From: Verrucomicrobiota bacterium
GTDB lineage: Bacteria > Verrucomicrobiota > Verrucomicrobiia > Opitutales > Opitutaceae
DNA: 5,051 nt
Assembly (NCBI GenBank): GCA_030916665.1
Contig: JAUPWC010000103.1
Location: forward strand, 1-5,051
Direction of reading: 5' to 3'
The notes under the pieces were generated by a model. It did not search any database. It saw nothing but the letters and a program-made list of their open reading frames with translations, and was not told the origin of the DNA. A program made the translations under genes and the position numbers. The stretch's first letter is position 1. Each line of letters starts with the position of its first letter. Below, one piece after another: positions 1 to 5,051 of this stretch.

Positions 1-818
1 AAGCGTGTGGCGAAGATGTCGGTGCAGTCGAGCACGACGCTCTGGCCGGCGACGAGCGTGCGGGCGTTCTGCGGCGTGAGTTCGCCCTCGTGGCTGGTCA
101 CGCGCACGGCCGGGTTGTGCAGACGCAGGCGTGCGGCGGCGGCGAGGGCTTTGGGCGCGCCGAGCTCGGCGGTCGTGAACAGAATCTGCCGCTGGAGGTT
201 GGAGCGCTCGACCTTGCCGCTGTCCACGAGCGTCAGGTGCCCGATGCCGGCGCCGGCGAGATAGACGGCGGCGGGACAGCCGAGTCCGCCGACGCCGACA
301 ATGAGCACGCGGGCGGCGGCGAGCTTTGCCTGACCGGTCGGGCCGACTTCGGGCAAGGCGGTCTGGCGCGCTGTGAGTTCATCGTTGGCGGGCTGGGTCG
401 CGGCCTCGACCGTGCAGTTCACCCACTCGGCGGCGCCGTCGGGGTGGTGTTCCTTCTTCCAGACGGGCAGGCGCAGCTTGATCTCTTCGATCACATGCCG
501 GCACGCGGCGAAGCCGGCCTGTCGGTGCGCCGAGGCGACGCCGATCCACACGGCGACCTCGCCAATGGTGAGCGAGCCGGTGCGATGGACGCAGAGCACC
601 TTCGTGCCGGGATAAATGCGCTCGGTCTCCGTGGTGATCGCTTCGCCCTCGAGACGCGCCATGTCGTCAAAGGCCTCGTATTCGAGCTTCGTGACCGGTT
701 TGCCCAGGTGATGATTGCGCACGCGGCCCTCGAAGATCGTCAGAGCCCCGGCTTCGGGGGCGGTCAACCGCGCTTGCAGGGCGGCGGAGTCGATGGGGGT
801 CGCGGTGAGTTCGAACAT
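1..818 (-). CDS. MoaE–MoeB/ThiF fusion protein (3' end beyond window)
   Basis: My translation of the minus strand from the ATG at 818-816 stays open to the window edge for 272 codons. Residues 1 to about 138 read as MoaE, the large catalytic subunit of molybdopterin synthase: FEGRVRNHHLGK (29-40), a YEAF segment (47-50), HRTGSLTIGE (78-87), AHRQAGF (97-103), and the catalytic-lysine region WKKE followed by EW (120-132). After a short linker (about 139-150), residues 150-272 read as the adenylation domain of MoeB/ThiF enzymes: the nucleotide-binding loop GVGGLG (175-180), SNLQRQ (206-211), LGAPK (219-223) and DCTD (264-267). MoeB adenylates the MoaD C-terminus, so the chain should both activate MoaD and act as its synthase partner (inference). 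A TAG stands in frame two codons before the ATG, fixing the start; no Shine-Dalgarno is evident. The zinc-binding and any rhodanese region would lie outside the window. The gene follows moaD after 114 bases. Confidence 0.9.
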   Translation of the reverse strand, partial: MFELTATPIDSAALQARLTAPEAGALTIFEGRVRNHHLGKPVTKLEYEAFDDMARLEGEAITTETERIYPGTKVLCVHRTGSLTIGEVAVWIGVASAHRQAGFAACRHVIEEIKLRLPVWKKEHHPDGAAEWVNCTVEAATQPANDELTARQTALPEVGPTGQAKLAAARVLIVGVGGLGCPAAVYLAGAGIGHLTLVDSGKVERSNLQRQILFTTAELGAPKALAAAARLRLHNPAVRVTSHEGELTPQNARTLVAGQSVVLDCTDIFATR

Positions 819-932
819 GCGCTAAGTGGAAGTGAGAAGTTTAAGTTGAAGGATCTAGCAACTCAATCGGTCTTAAGGCGAGACGGGCAGGCTGACTTCA
901 ACTTTCATCTTCAACTTCCAACTGGCCGGCGC
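819..932. repeat. Imperfect inverted repeat filling the moaD to moaE-moeB gap
   Basis: This gap is less GC-rich than its surroundings. Its left arm (825-851) and right arm (896-923) are imperfect inverted copies, the best match being AGTTGAAG (844-851) against CTTCAACT (896-903), with weaker pairing further out and a loop of about 44 bases. The right arm also repeats CTTCAACTT twice (896-904 and 909-917). The arm starts some 10 bases after the moaD stop and the other ends 7 bases before the next ATG, so the repeat fills the gap. It resembles dispersed intergenic repeats more than a terminator, since no T-run follows a stable stem. Confidence 0.55.
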
Positions 933-1187
933 TCAGCCGCCGGCCACGGGCGGGATGAAGACGACGCGGTCGCCGACGGCGAGCGGGGTGGTGAGTTCGG
1001 CGTAGCGTTCGTTGACGGCGACTTTCAGCAGGTTGGCCGGGAAAATCAGGCCGGGGTGACGCTGCTGCAATTCCGTGTAGAGCGCCACGGCGTCGGCCGC
1101 GGCCGTCTCGACGGCAAGTGTGGAGACGCCGGCCTGCTCGCGTAGAATGGCGAAGAAACGGACGTGAATCTGTCGGACCGAAGGCAT
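933..1187 (-). CDS. moaD: MoaD, small sulfur-carrier subunit of molybdopterin synthase
   Basis: This 84-residue protein has the size of MoaD (about 81 residues in E. coli) and its ubiquitin-like pattern: VRFFAILREQAG near the N-terminus (9-20), a central helix region, and VAVNERYAEL then GDRVVFIPPVAGG at the end. The C-terminal Gly-Gly (83-84) is the diagnostic feature: MoeB adenylates it, it is converted to a thiocarboxylate, and it delivers sulfur to cPMP in the MoaE active site. The ATG is preceded two codons upstream by an in-frame TAG, so no longer form is possible from an upstream start. There is no clear Shine-Dalgarno; the leader is the end of a palindromic repeat only 4 to 5 bases away. 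Its predicted partner and activator, MoaE and MoeB, are fused in the next gene downstream. Confidence 0.93.
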   Translation of the reverse strand: MPSVRQIHVRFFAILREQAGVSTLAVETAAADAVALYTELQQRHPGLIFPANLLKVAVNERYAELTTPLAVGDRVVFIPPVAGG

Positions 1188-1190
1188 GGG

Positions 1191-1387
1191 CTAACCACAG
1201 ATGGACACAGATTCACACAGATGGAGACAAATACCCGAAACCGTCATGCTGAACGGAGTGAAGCATCCAGTGGCATGGGAGTGGCTGAAACCGCCAGCGC
1301 GGGCTCTGCTGGATCCTTCGCTGCGCTCAGGATGACATGCAATGGGAGTGGGTTGGTATCTGTGCCCATCTGTGTTCATCTGTGGTT
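1191..1387. repeat. Nested palindromic intergenic repeat, copy 1 (moaA–moaD gap)
   Basis: The element has outer ends AACCACAG (1193-1200) and CTGTGGTT (1380-1387), each continuing inwards as a CACAGAT-containing motif with a period of about 10 bases (on the left to about 1222, and likewise on the right in reverse complement). Inside lie 28-base arms at 1243-1270 and 1309-1336 that match as inverted repeats at 23 of 28 positions. Outer and inner arms share the same centre, near 1290, so the whole unit could fold into one long hairpin. It aligns with copy 2 without gaps over 1231-1387 at 136 of 157 positions by my hand count, plus a one-base indel nearer the left end. It carries no plausible gene; the short frames crossing it are translated repeat. 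Confidence 0.9.
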
Positions 1388-1394
1388 CAAAACC

Positions 1395-2375
1395 TCACCC
1401 GCCGATCTGGGACATGCCGCGGGCGGCCGGGATGAGGTGCTGGGCGAGGCCGTGGCCCCAGGGCTTCTCGTGGACGGCACCGCGGATGCAGTCGGCGATG
1501 ACCTCATCGCTCGCGCCGCCGCGGAGGTGGTTGAGCAGGTTGATCTCGTTGTCGCGAAGCAGACAGAGGCGGAGCACGCCGTCGGCGGTCAGACGCATGC
1601 GGTTGCAAGCGGCGCAGAAAGGGGCGGAAACCGGGCTGATGAAGCCGAGCGCGCCCGCGCCGCCGGGCAGACGGTAGAGGCGAGCCTCGCCGTCGAGCTT
1701 GCCGCCGTTGACGAGTTCGAGGGGGCCGAAGGATTTTTCCAAGAGCGCGAGCAGCTCGGCCTCGCTGACCATGCCCTTGGTCTGGAAGTCCGAGTTGTTG
1801 CCGAAGGGCATCTGCTCGATGAAGCGCACCTGCCAGGGGTTGGCGAGCGTGAGGCGGGCGAGTTCGATCACGTCGTCGCCGTCGTTGACGCCGCGGCAGA
1901 CCACGGCGTTGAGCTTCACGCGCAGGCCGGCGCGGGCGGCGGCGTCCAAGCCGGCGCGCACGTCGCGCAGGTTGCCCCAGCGGGTGAGCTGGCGGAATTT
2001 GTCCTCGTCGAGGCTGTCGATGGAAATGTTGACCGTTTGCAGGCCGGCGTCGCGCAGCGGCTGGGCGAGCTTGTCGAGGAGCACGCCGTTGGTGGTGAGG
2101 CCGACGGTGGTGATGCCGGGGGTGGTCGTCGCGTGGCGCACGAGGTCCACGAGGCCGGAGCGCAGGGTGGGCTCGCCGCCGGTGAAGCGGATTTTCCGGA
2201 AACCGAGCGAACCGAAGAGCGTGATGAGGCGCCGCAGTTCGGCGTCGCTTAGCAGCTCATCGCGCGGCCGGAAGGTCATGTGCTCCGGCATGCAATACAC
2301 GCACCGCAGATTGCAGGCATCCGTCAACGAGATGCGCAGGTAGTCGATGTCGCGGTTGTATTGGTCGAGCGGCAT
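1395..2375 (-). CDS. moaA: MoaA, GTP 3',8-cyclase (radical SAM)
   Basis: MoaA converts GTP to 3',8-cyclo-GTP, the first step of Moco synthesis, using two [4Fe-4S] clusters. The 326-residue protein has the radical SAM cluster motif C21-x3-C25-x2-C28 in the segment LTDACNLRCVYCMP, and the SAM-binding GGEPT at 66-70. The second cluster, which holds GTP, is given by C254-x2-C257-x13-C271 in FCAACNRMRLTADG and the following residues. The chain ends in MSQIGG; the terminal Gly-Gly is a conserved, functionally required feature of MoaA. Length matches the family (329 in E. coli). The ATG lies 3 bases after the transporter stop, which suggests translational coupling, as no strong Shine-Dalgarno is visible. 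Its partner MoaC is encoded upstream in the same direction, and the TGA ends 7 bases short of repeat copy 1. Confidence 0.97.
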   Translation of the reverse strand: MPLDQYNRDIDYLRISLTDACNLRCVYCMPEHMTFRPRDELLSDAELRRLITLFGSLGFRKIRFTGGEPTLRSGLVDLVRHATTTPGITTVGLTTNGVLLDKLAQPLRDAGLQTVNISIDSLDEDKFRQLTRWGNLRDVRAGLDAAARAGLRVKLNAVVCRGVNDGDDVIELARLTLANPWQVRFIEQMPFGNNSDFQTKGMVSEAELLALLEKSFGPLELVNGGKLDGEARLYRLPGGAGALGFISPVSAPFCAACNRMRLTADGVLRLCLLRDNEINLLNHLRGGASDEVIADCIRGAVHEKPWGHGLAQHLIPAARGMSQIGG

Positions 2376-2378
2376 GGG

Positions 2379-3593
2379 TCAGCCGGATTTGCCGGCGGGA
2401 GCGGGGAGCCAGCGACGCAAGGAATAGAAAAGGATGCAACCCACGATCATTCCTGTGAGGTAGCCTTGCGGGGCGAAAACGCAAACGAGCGCCACGAGGG
2501 CGGCGATGCCCAGCGCCAGCGGCGTGCGCGGCACCTCGCGGAGCAGCAGGAGCAGCACGCCGGCTTCGACGAGCAGGACCGCACCGAGCACGGGAGCGGG
2601 GAAAGCGCGCAGCACTTCCTGAAACGCGCCGCTGAACAGCGCCCCGACCACGAGGTAGAGCGAACCGTAGATGACAACCGAGCCGCCCGTCCGCGCGCCG
2701 AGGGCGTAGTAACCGGCCAGCCCGCCGCAGCCGTGGCACATGGGAATGCCGCCGAGCCAGGGCGAGAGCAGGTTGATCACGCCGTAGGTGCGACCGATGC
2801 CGCGCAACGTGACCGATTTCTCCGGGAACAGGTCGGCGACGGTTCGCTGGGTGGCGATGACGGAGTTGGAGAGCGACAGCGGCACTTGCGGCAGCACGAG
2901 CAGGGTGAGCGCGGCCGCCCATTGATCCCAGGGCAGCGCAGCGGGCGTAGGCAGCACCAGGCCGAAGCCATGGCCGAGCACTGTCCAGTCAATGCGGGCA
3001 AAGGCCGCCCAGAGCGCGCCGGCGCCGACCACCACGAGTGCGCCCGGGAAATGACGATGACCGCGCAGCCAGATCAAAAGGACCACGGCGGCACCGGCGG
3101 CGATCCAACCCCAGGTGCCTTCGCGTCCGGTCAGGCCGAGCGAAGTGCGGGCGAGAGCGAGCCCGAGACCCGCTTGGATGCCGCGCACGACGAGGACGGG
3201 GATGAGTTTTTGCAGCCGGTCGAGCAGGCCGGAGTAAGCGAGCACGATCATCAGCGCGCCGATCATGAGGCCGGCGAGTTGCAGCTGCGCACCCGTGGCC
3301 TGGCCGGCGATGACGACCACGGCCATGGCCTTGAGCGGTTGCACGGGCATGGGCAGGCCGTAGAGCAGGCCCGAGGCGATCTGGGCGAGACCGAAGGCAA
3401 TGAACACGCCGGCCGGGTCGAGTCCGGTCGCAAGCAGGATGCCGGCGATCAATGGCAGGTCCGTGCCGATGTCGCCGAAGGCGCCGGCGAGCTCGTGCCG
3501 GTCGAAGCGCAGTCGCGTGGTGGAGCGGCTTGTCCTCAAGACGCTTTCTCCGCTGCGAGAATTGAGTAACGCGTTGGGGTCAACGCGTTCCAC
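2379..3593 (-). CDS. MOT1-family molybdate transporter
   Basis: This is a hydrophobic, many-segment membrane protein of 404 residues from the GTG at 3593-3591. It carries the signatures of MOT1 molybdate transporters, which are relatives of the SulP sulfate carriers: GAFGDIGTDLPLIAGI (37-52), PMPVQPLKAMA (81-91), LPLSLSNSVIAT-like residues (about 237-248) and GGIPMCHGCGGLAGYY followed by ALGARTGG (281-304). It should import molybdate across the inner membrane to supply MogA and MoeA; its place between mogA and moaA supports molybdate over sulfate. The start is uncertain. The GTG lies 7 bases after the mogA stop with only weak GGCAGG ahead of it, and a hairpin follows at once. A TTG at 3539-3537 (residue 19) has GGAG eight bases upstream and would drop only non-conserved residues. 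Confidence 0.88.
   Translation of the reverse strand: MERVDPNALLNSRSGESVLRTSRSTTRLRFDRHELAGAFGDIGTDLPLIAGILLATGLDPAGVFIAFGLAQIASGLLYGLPMPVQPLKAMAVVVIAGQATGAQLQLAGLMIGALMIVLAYSGLLDRLQKLIPVLVVRGIQAGLGLALARTSLGLTGREGTWGWIAAGAAVVLLIWLRGHRHFPGALVVVGAGALWAAFARIDWTVLGHGFGLVLPTPAALPWDQWAAALTLLVLPQVPLSLSNSVIATQRTVADLFPEKSVTLRGIGRTYGVINLLSPWLGGIPMCHGCGGLAGYYALGARTGGSVVIYGSLYLVVGALFSGAFQEVLRAFPAPVLGAVLLVEAGVLLLLLREVPRTPLALGIAALVALVCVFAPQGYLTGMIVGCILFYSLRRWLPAPAGKSG
3568..3589 (-). promoter_or_regulatory. Perfect hairpin at the transporter start (two AACGCGTT palindromes)
   Basis: The self-complementary 8-mer AACGCGTT occurs at 3568-3575 and again at 3582-3589, separated by 6 bases. In the transcript this forms a perfect 8-base-pair stem with a GACCCC loop, beginning one base after the GTG at 3593-3591. 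As DNA it is two identical palindromes 14 bases apart. No U-run follows, so it is not a standard terminator. A role in limiting translation from the GTG, or as an operator, is only inference. Confidence 0.45.
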
Positions 3594-3600
3594 CTGCCAA

Positions 3601-4119
3601 TTATTTCCGGCATGGGGCCTTGAAGACCTCGTTGGCCAAGGCCGGGCGGAAGCCGGCGACGTGGTCGATGGCCTCGGCGATGGCGGGGACGATGAGCGGC
3701 AGGCATTCGCCGATGGCGCGCGGGCGGCCGGGGAGGTTCACGATGAGCGAGCGGCCCCGCACGCCGGCCGTGGCGCGGGAGAGGATCGCGGTCTTCACCT
3801 TCTCGTAGCTGTGCAGGCGCATCACCTCGCCGAAGCCGGGGAGTTCCTTTTCGAGGACGGTGCGCGTGGCTTCGGGCGTGACGTCGCGCGCGGACGGGCC
3901 GGTGCCACCGGTGGTGATGATGAGCGGGCACTGCTCGACGTCGGCGAGCCGGATGAGCGCGGTCTCGAGCTGGGCGCGGTCGTCGGGCAGAAGCACGCGA
4001 ATCCACTCGAGCGGCTCGGTGAAATGGTTCGCGGTGACGCGCTCGATCTCCGGGCCGCTCTCGTCGGCATAAACACCGTTTGCGGCGCGATCGCTGAGGG
4101 TGACACGGGCGACTTTCAT
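3601..4119 (-). CDS. mogA: MogA-type molybdopterin adenylyltransferase
   Basis: MogA adenylates molybdopterin with ATP, preparing it for metal insertion by MoeA. The 172-residue protein has the MoCF/MogA fold signatures in order: VTLSDRAANGVY near the N-terminus (6-17), an Asp pair at 46-47, TTGGTG (69-74) with SARDVTPEAT following (Asp79), ELPGFGEVMR (92-101), AILSRATAGVRG (111-122) and NLPGRPRAI (128-136). GF after PG, the TAILSR segment and the NLPGRP loop favour MogA over the related MoaB, though the two are hard to separate without alignment. It is a little shorter than E. coli MogA (195). The ATG at 4119 has a pyrimidine-rich, not Shine-Dalgarno-like, leader and stands 11 to 13 bases from repeat copy 2. 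The TAA lies 7 bases before the transporter's GTG. Confidence 0.92.
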   Translation of the reverse strand: MKVARVTLSDRAANGVYADESGPEIERVTANHFTEPLEWIRVLLPDDRAQLETALIRLADVEQCPLIITTGGTGPSARDVTPEATRTVLEKELPGFGEVMRLHSYEKVKTAILSRATAGVRGRSLIVNLPGRPRAIGECLPLIVPAIAEAIDHVAGFRPALANEVFKAPCRK

Positions 4120-4130
4120 GGAAGGAAGAA

Positions 4131-4330
4131 GTTAACCACGGATGGGCACAGATTCACAGAGAGGGGCCAAACATCCGAAACTGTCATGCTGAACGGAGTG
4201 AAGCATCCAGTGGCATGGGCGTGGCAGGATTTGTCAGCGCGAATCCTGCTGGATCCTTCGCTGCGCTCAGGATGACACGCAATGGGAATGGGTTGGTATC
4301 CGTGCGCTTCTGGCTTCATCTGTGGTTAAC
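4131..4330. repeat. Nested palindromic intergenic repeat, copy 2 (moaC–mogA gap)
   Basis: Same family and same orientation as the element at 1191-1387. The outer ends are perfect here: GTTAACCAC (4131-4139) and GTGGTTAAC (4322-4330). The inner 28-base arms lie at 4183-4210 and 4249-4276 and are identical to those of copy 1 in all 56 positions. The middle differs most between the copies, and copy 2 has a perfect 8-base stem there, GCAGGATT (4224-4231) with AATCCTGC (4242-4249). It fills the gap, ending 2 bases before the moaC stop (4333) and starting 11 bases before the mogA ATG. A TTAA is part of both ends, which could be arm sequence or a target duplication; the two cannot be told apart because TTAA is itself palindromic. 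Confidence 0.9.
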
Positions 4331-4332
4331 AG

Positions 4333-4779
4333 TCAGACCTTGGTCTTCTCCACGACGCGAATCCCTCCGATAGACATGGTTTTGTCCACGGCCTTGCACA
4401 TGTCGTAGAGGGTGAGGGCGGCGACGGAGACGGCGGTGAGGGCTTCCATCTCGACGCCGGTCTTGCCGGTGAGTCGGGCGGTGGCGCGGAGGGCGATGCC
4501 GTCGTTTTCGACGGTGAACTCGACATCCACATGGCCCAACGCGAGCGGATGGCAGAGGGGGATAAGTTGGGCGGTGCTTTTCGCGGCCTGGATGCCGGCG
4601 ATCTTGGCGACGGTGAGCACGTCGCCCTTGGGCAGGGCTTTGGCGCGGAGGAGCTCGATGGTTTTCGCTGAGCAGGTCAGGCGGCCCTCGGCCACGGCGG
4701 TGCGCTGCTGGTCGGGCTTGGCGCCGACGTCTACCATGCGGGCGCCGCCGGCGGGATCGAGGTGGGAGAAGTCGGTCAT
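4333..4779 (-). CDS. moaC: MoaC, cyclic pyranopterin monophosphate synthase
   Basis: MoaC turns 3',8-cyclo-GTP, made by MoaA, into cyclic pyranopterin monophosphate. The 148-residue sequence is close to the family length (161 in E. coli) and shows the usual blocks: ARMVDVGAK (13-21), KGDVLTVAKIAGIQAAKST (51-69), LIPLCHPL (72-79) and TGKTGVEMEALTAVSVAALT (104-123) leading into YDMCKAVDK (125-133). Lys51, Cys76-His77, Asp126 and Lys129 correspond to active-site positions known in the family; this assignment is by motif, not alignment. The ATG overlaps the moeA TGA as ATGA, a typical sign of translational coupling, and no well-placed Shine-Dalgarno is seen. Its TGA is followed within a few bases by repeat copy 2. 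Confidence 0.96.
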   Translation of the reverse strand: MTDFSHLDPAGGARMVDVGAKPDQQRTAVAEGRLTCSAKTIELLRAKALPKGDVLTVAKIAGIQAAKSTAQLIPLCHPLALGHVDVEFTVENDGIALRATARLTGKTGVEMEALTAVSVAALTLYDMCKAVDKTMSIGGIRVVEKTKV

Positions 4780-5051
4780 GAGCAGGGAATGAACTCCACG
4801 GGCCGGGCGGCGTCCAGACCGTTTGCCGGGAGCGGGACGAGGGCGTTGGCGCCGACGAGGCCGCTGCTGTCGCCGGAGCTGGCGAGCGTGAGCAACGTGA
4901 CTTGGTGTTCGCCGTCCACGACGGTTACGCGCGCGGGCCAGATGGTCTGGCGGGCGTCGGGCGGCGGCAGCGGGCCGCCGGGAGCGAGGCGTCCGTGCAG
5001 GCGTGGCGGTCCGACGTCGAGGCCAGTGACGAGCTTCTGCAGAAGCGGGGC
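4776..5051 (-). CDS. moeA: MoeA C-terminal fragment, molybdopterin molybdotransferase (5' end beyond window)
   Basis: The last 91 codons of a gene running in from the right edge. The tail TLASSGDSSGLVGANALVPLP (about 55-75 of the fragment; GSGxLSS...ANxLxxLP in the family) and the ending PVEFIPCS match the C-terminal beta-barrel domain (domain IV) of MoeA, which inserts molybdate into adenylated molybdopterin made by MogA. The earlier part, with GRLAPGG and WPARVTVVDG, fits the start of that domain. The catalytic molybdotransferase domain is not in the window, so MoeA is assigned from the tail plus context; the setting beside moaC and the other Moco genes makes it likely. The TGA at 4778-4776 overlaps the moaC ATG by 4 bases. 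Confidence 0.85.
   Translation of the reverse strand, partial: APLLQKLVTGLDVGPPRLHGRLAPGGPLPPPDARQTIWPARVTVVDGEHQVTLLTLASSGDSSGLVGANALVPLPANGLDAARPVEFIPCS

Noticed and set aside
90..1145. Long open frame on the plus strand (351 codons) opposite moaE-moeB and moaD
   Set aside because: It runs opposite two clearly recognised genes and through the non-coding repeat between them; its Gly/Arg/Asp-rich sequence matches no family and is typical of antisense frames in GC-rich DNA.
1191..1379. Short frames across the repeats that give peptides such as HAERSEASS and CHPERSEGSSR
   Set aside because: These are translations of the inner repeat arms. The same peptides arise from both copies on both strands, and the sequence is palindromic non-coding repeat.
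1191..1387. Repeat copy as an insertion sequence or rho-independent terminator
   Set aside because: About 200 bases cannot hold a transposase and none is encoded; the hairpin is long and imperfect with no T-run following, so neither call is supported.
1188..1394. Moco riboswitch upstream of moaD or mogA
   Set aside because: Such riboswitches lie in leaders of Moco genes, but both candidate leaders consist of the same dispersed palindromic repeat, and no conserved aptamer pattern was recognised.
1164..2252. Long open frame on the plus strand (362 codons) opposite moaA
   Set aside because: It begins in moaD antisense, crosses repeat copy 1 and then mirrors moaA; the low-complexity Ala/Gly/Glu/Val content is a shadow of moaA codons.
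2280..3569. Long open frame on the plus strand (429 codons) opposite the transporter
   Set aside because: The opposite strand encodes a clear MOT1 membrane protein; this frame is hydrophilic and low-complexity, the expected antisense image of hydrophobic codons.
3601..4119. Assignment of the adenylyltransferase as MoaB
   Set aside because: MoaB and MogA are related, but the PGFGE, TAILSR and NLPGRP segments fit MogA better; an alignment would settle it.

Overview
The window is a molybdenum cofactor (Moco) biosynthesis cluster in which every gene lies on the minus strand, so transcription runs from the right end towards position 1. In that order the genes are: the 3' end of moeA (cut by the window edge), moaC, a mogA-type adenylyltransferase, a MOT1-family molybdate transporter, moaA, moaD, and a gene fusing an N-terminal MoaE to a C-terminal MoeB/ThiF-type E1-like enzyme (its 3' end is cut by position 1). 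Together they cover molybdate uptake, cPMP formation from GTP (MoaA, MoaC), molybdopterin synthase and its activation (MoaD, MoaE, MoeB-like), and metal insertion (MogA, MoeA). No mobA or other nucleotide-attaching gene is seen.

Layout: moeA and moaC overlap by 4 bases (ATGA). mogA, the transporter and moaA form a tight block with gaps of 7 and 3 bases. Three larger gaps remain. 4120-4332 and 1188-1394 are each almost wholly filled by a copy of the same roughly 200-base nested palindromic repeat, in the same orientation and about 2940 bases apart, so the mogA-transporter-moaA block is bracketed by direct copies. The third gap, 819-932, holds a different, lower-GC imperfect inverted repeat. 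No RNA gene, insertion sequence, CRISPR array, clear promoter or rho-independent terminator was recognised. No gap exceeds 300 bases.

The organism is a high-GC bacterium. The repeat family (ends built on AACCACAGATG, inner arms that spell HAERSEAS or PERSEGS-like peptides when translated) together with the gene content is reminiscent of Verrucomicrobiota, possibly Opitutaceae. That is inference from memory and not established by the window.

The most interesting points are the MoaE-MoeB fusion, which puts the MoaD-activating enzyme and the catalytic MoaD partner on one chain; the repeat pair that forms the leaders of mogA and moaD and could recombine; and a perfect hairpin made from two AACGCGTT palindromes directly at the transporter's apparent start.
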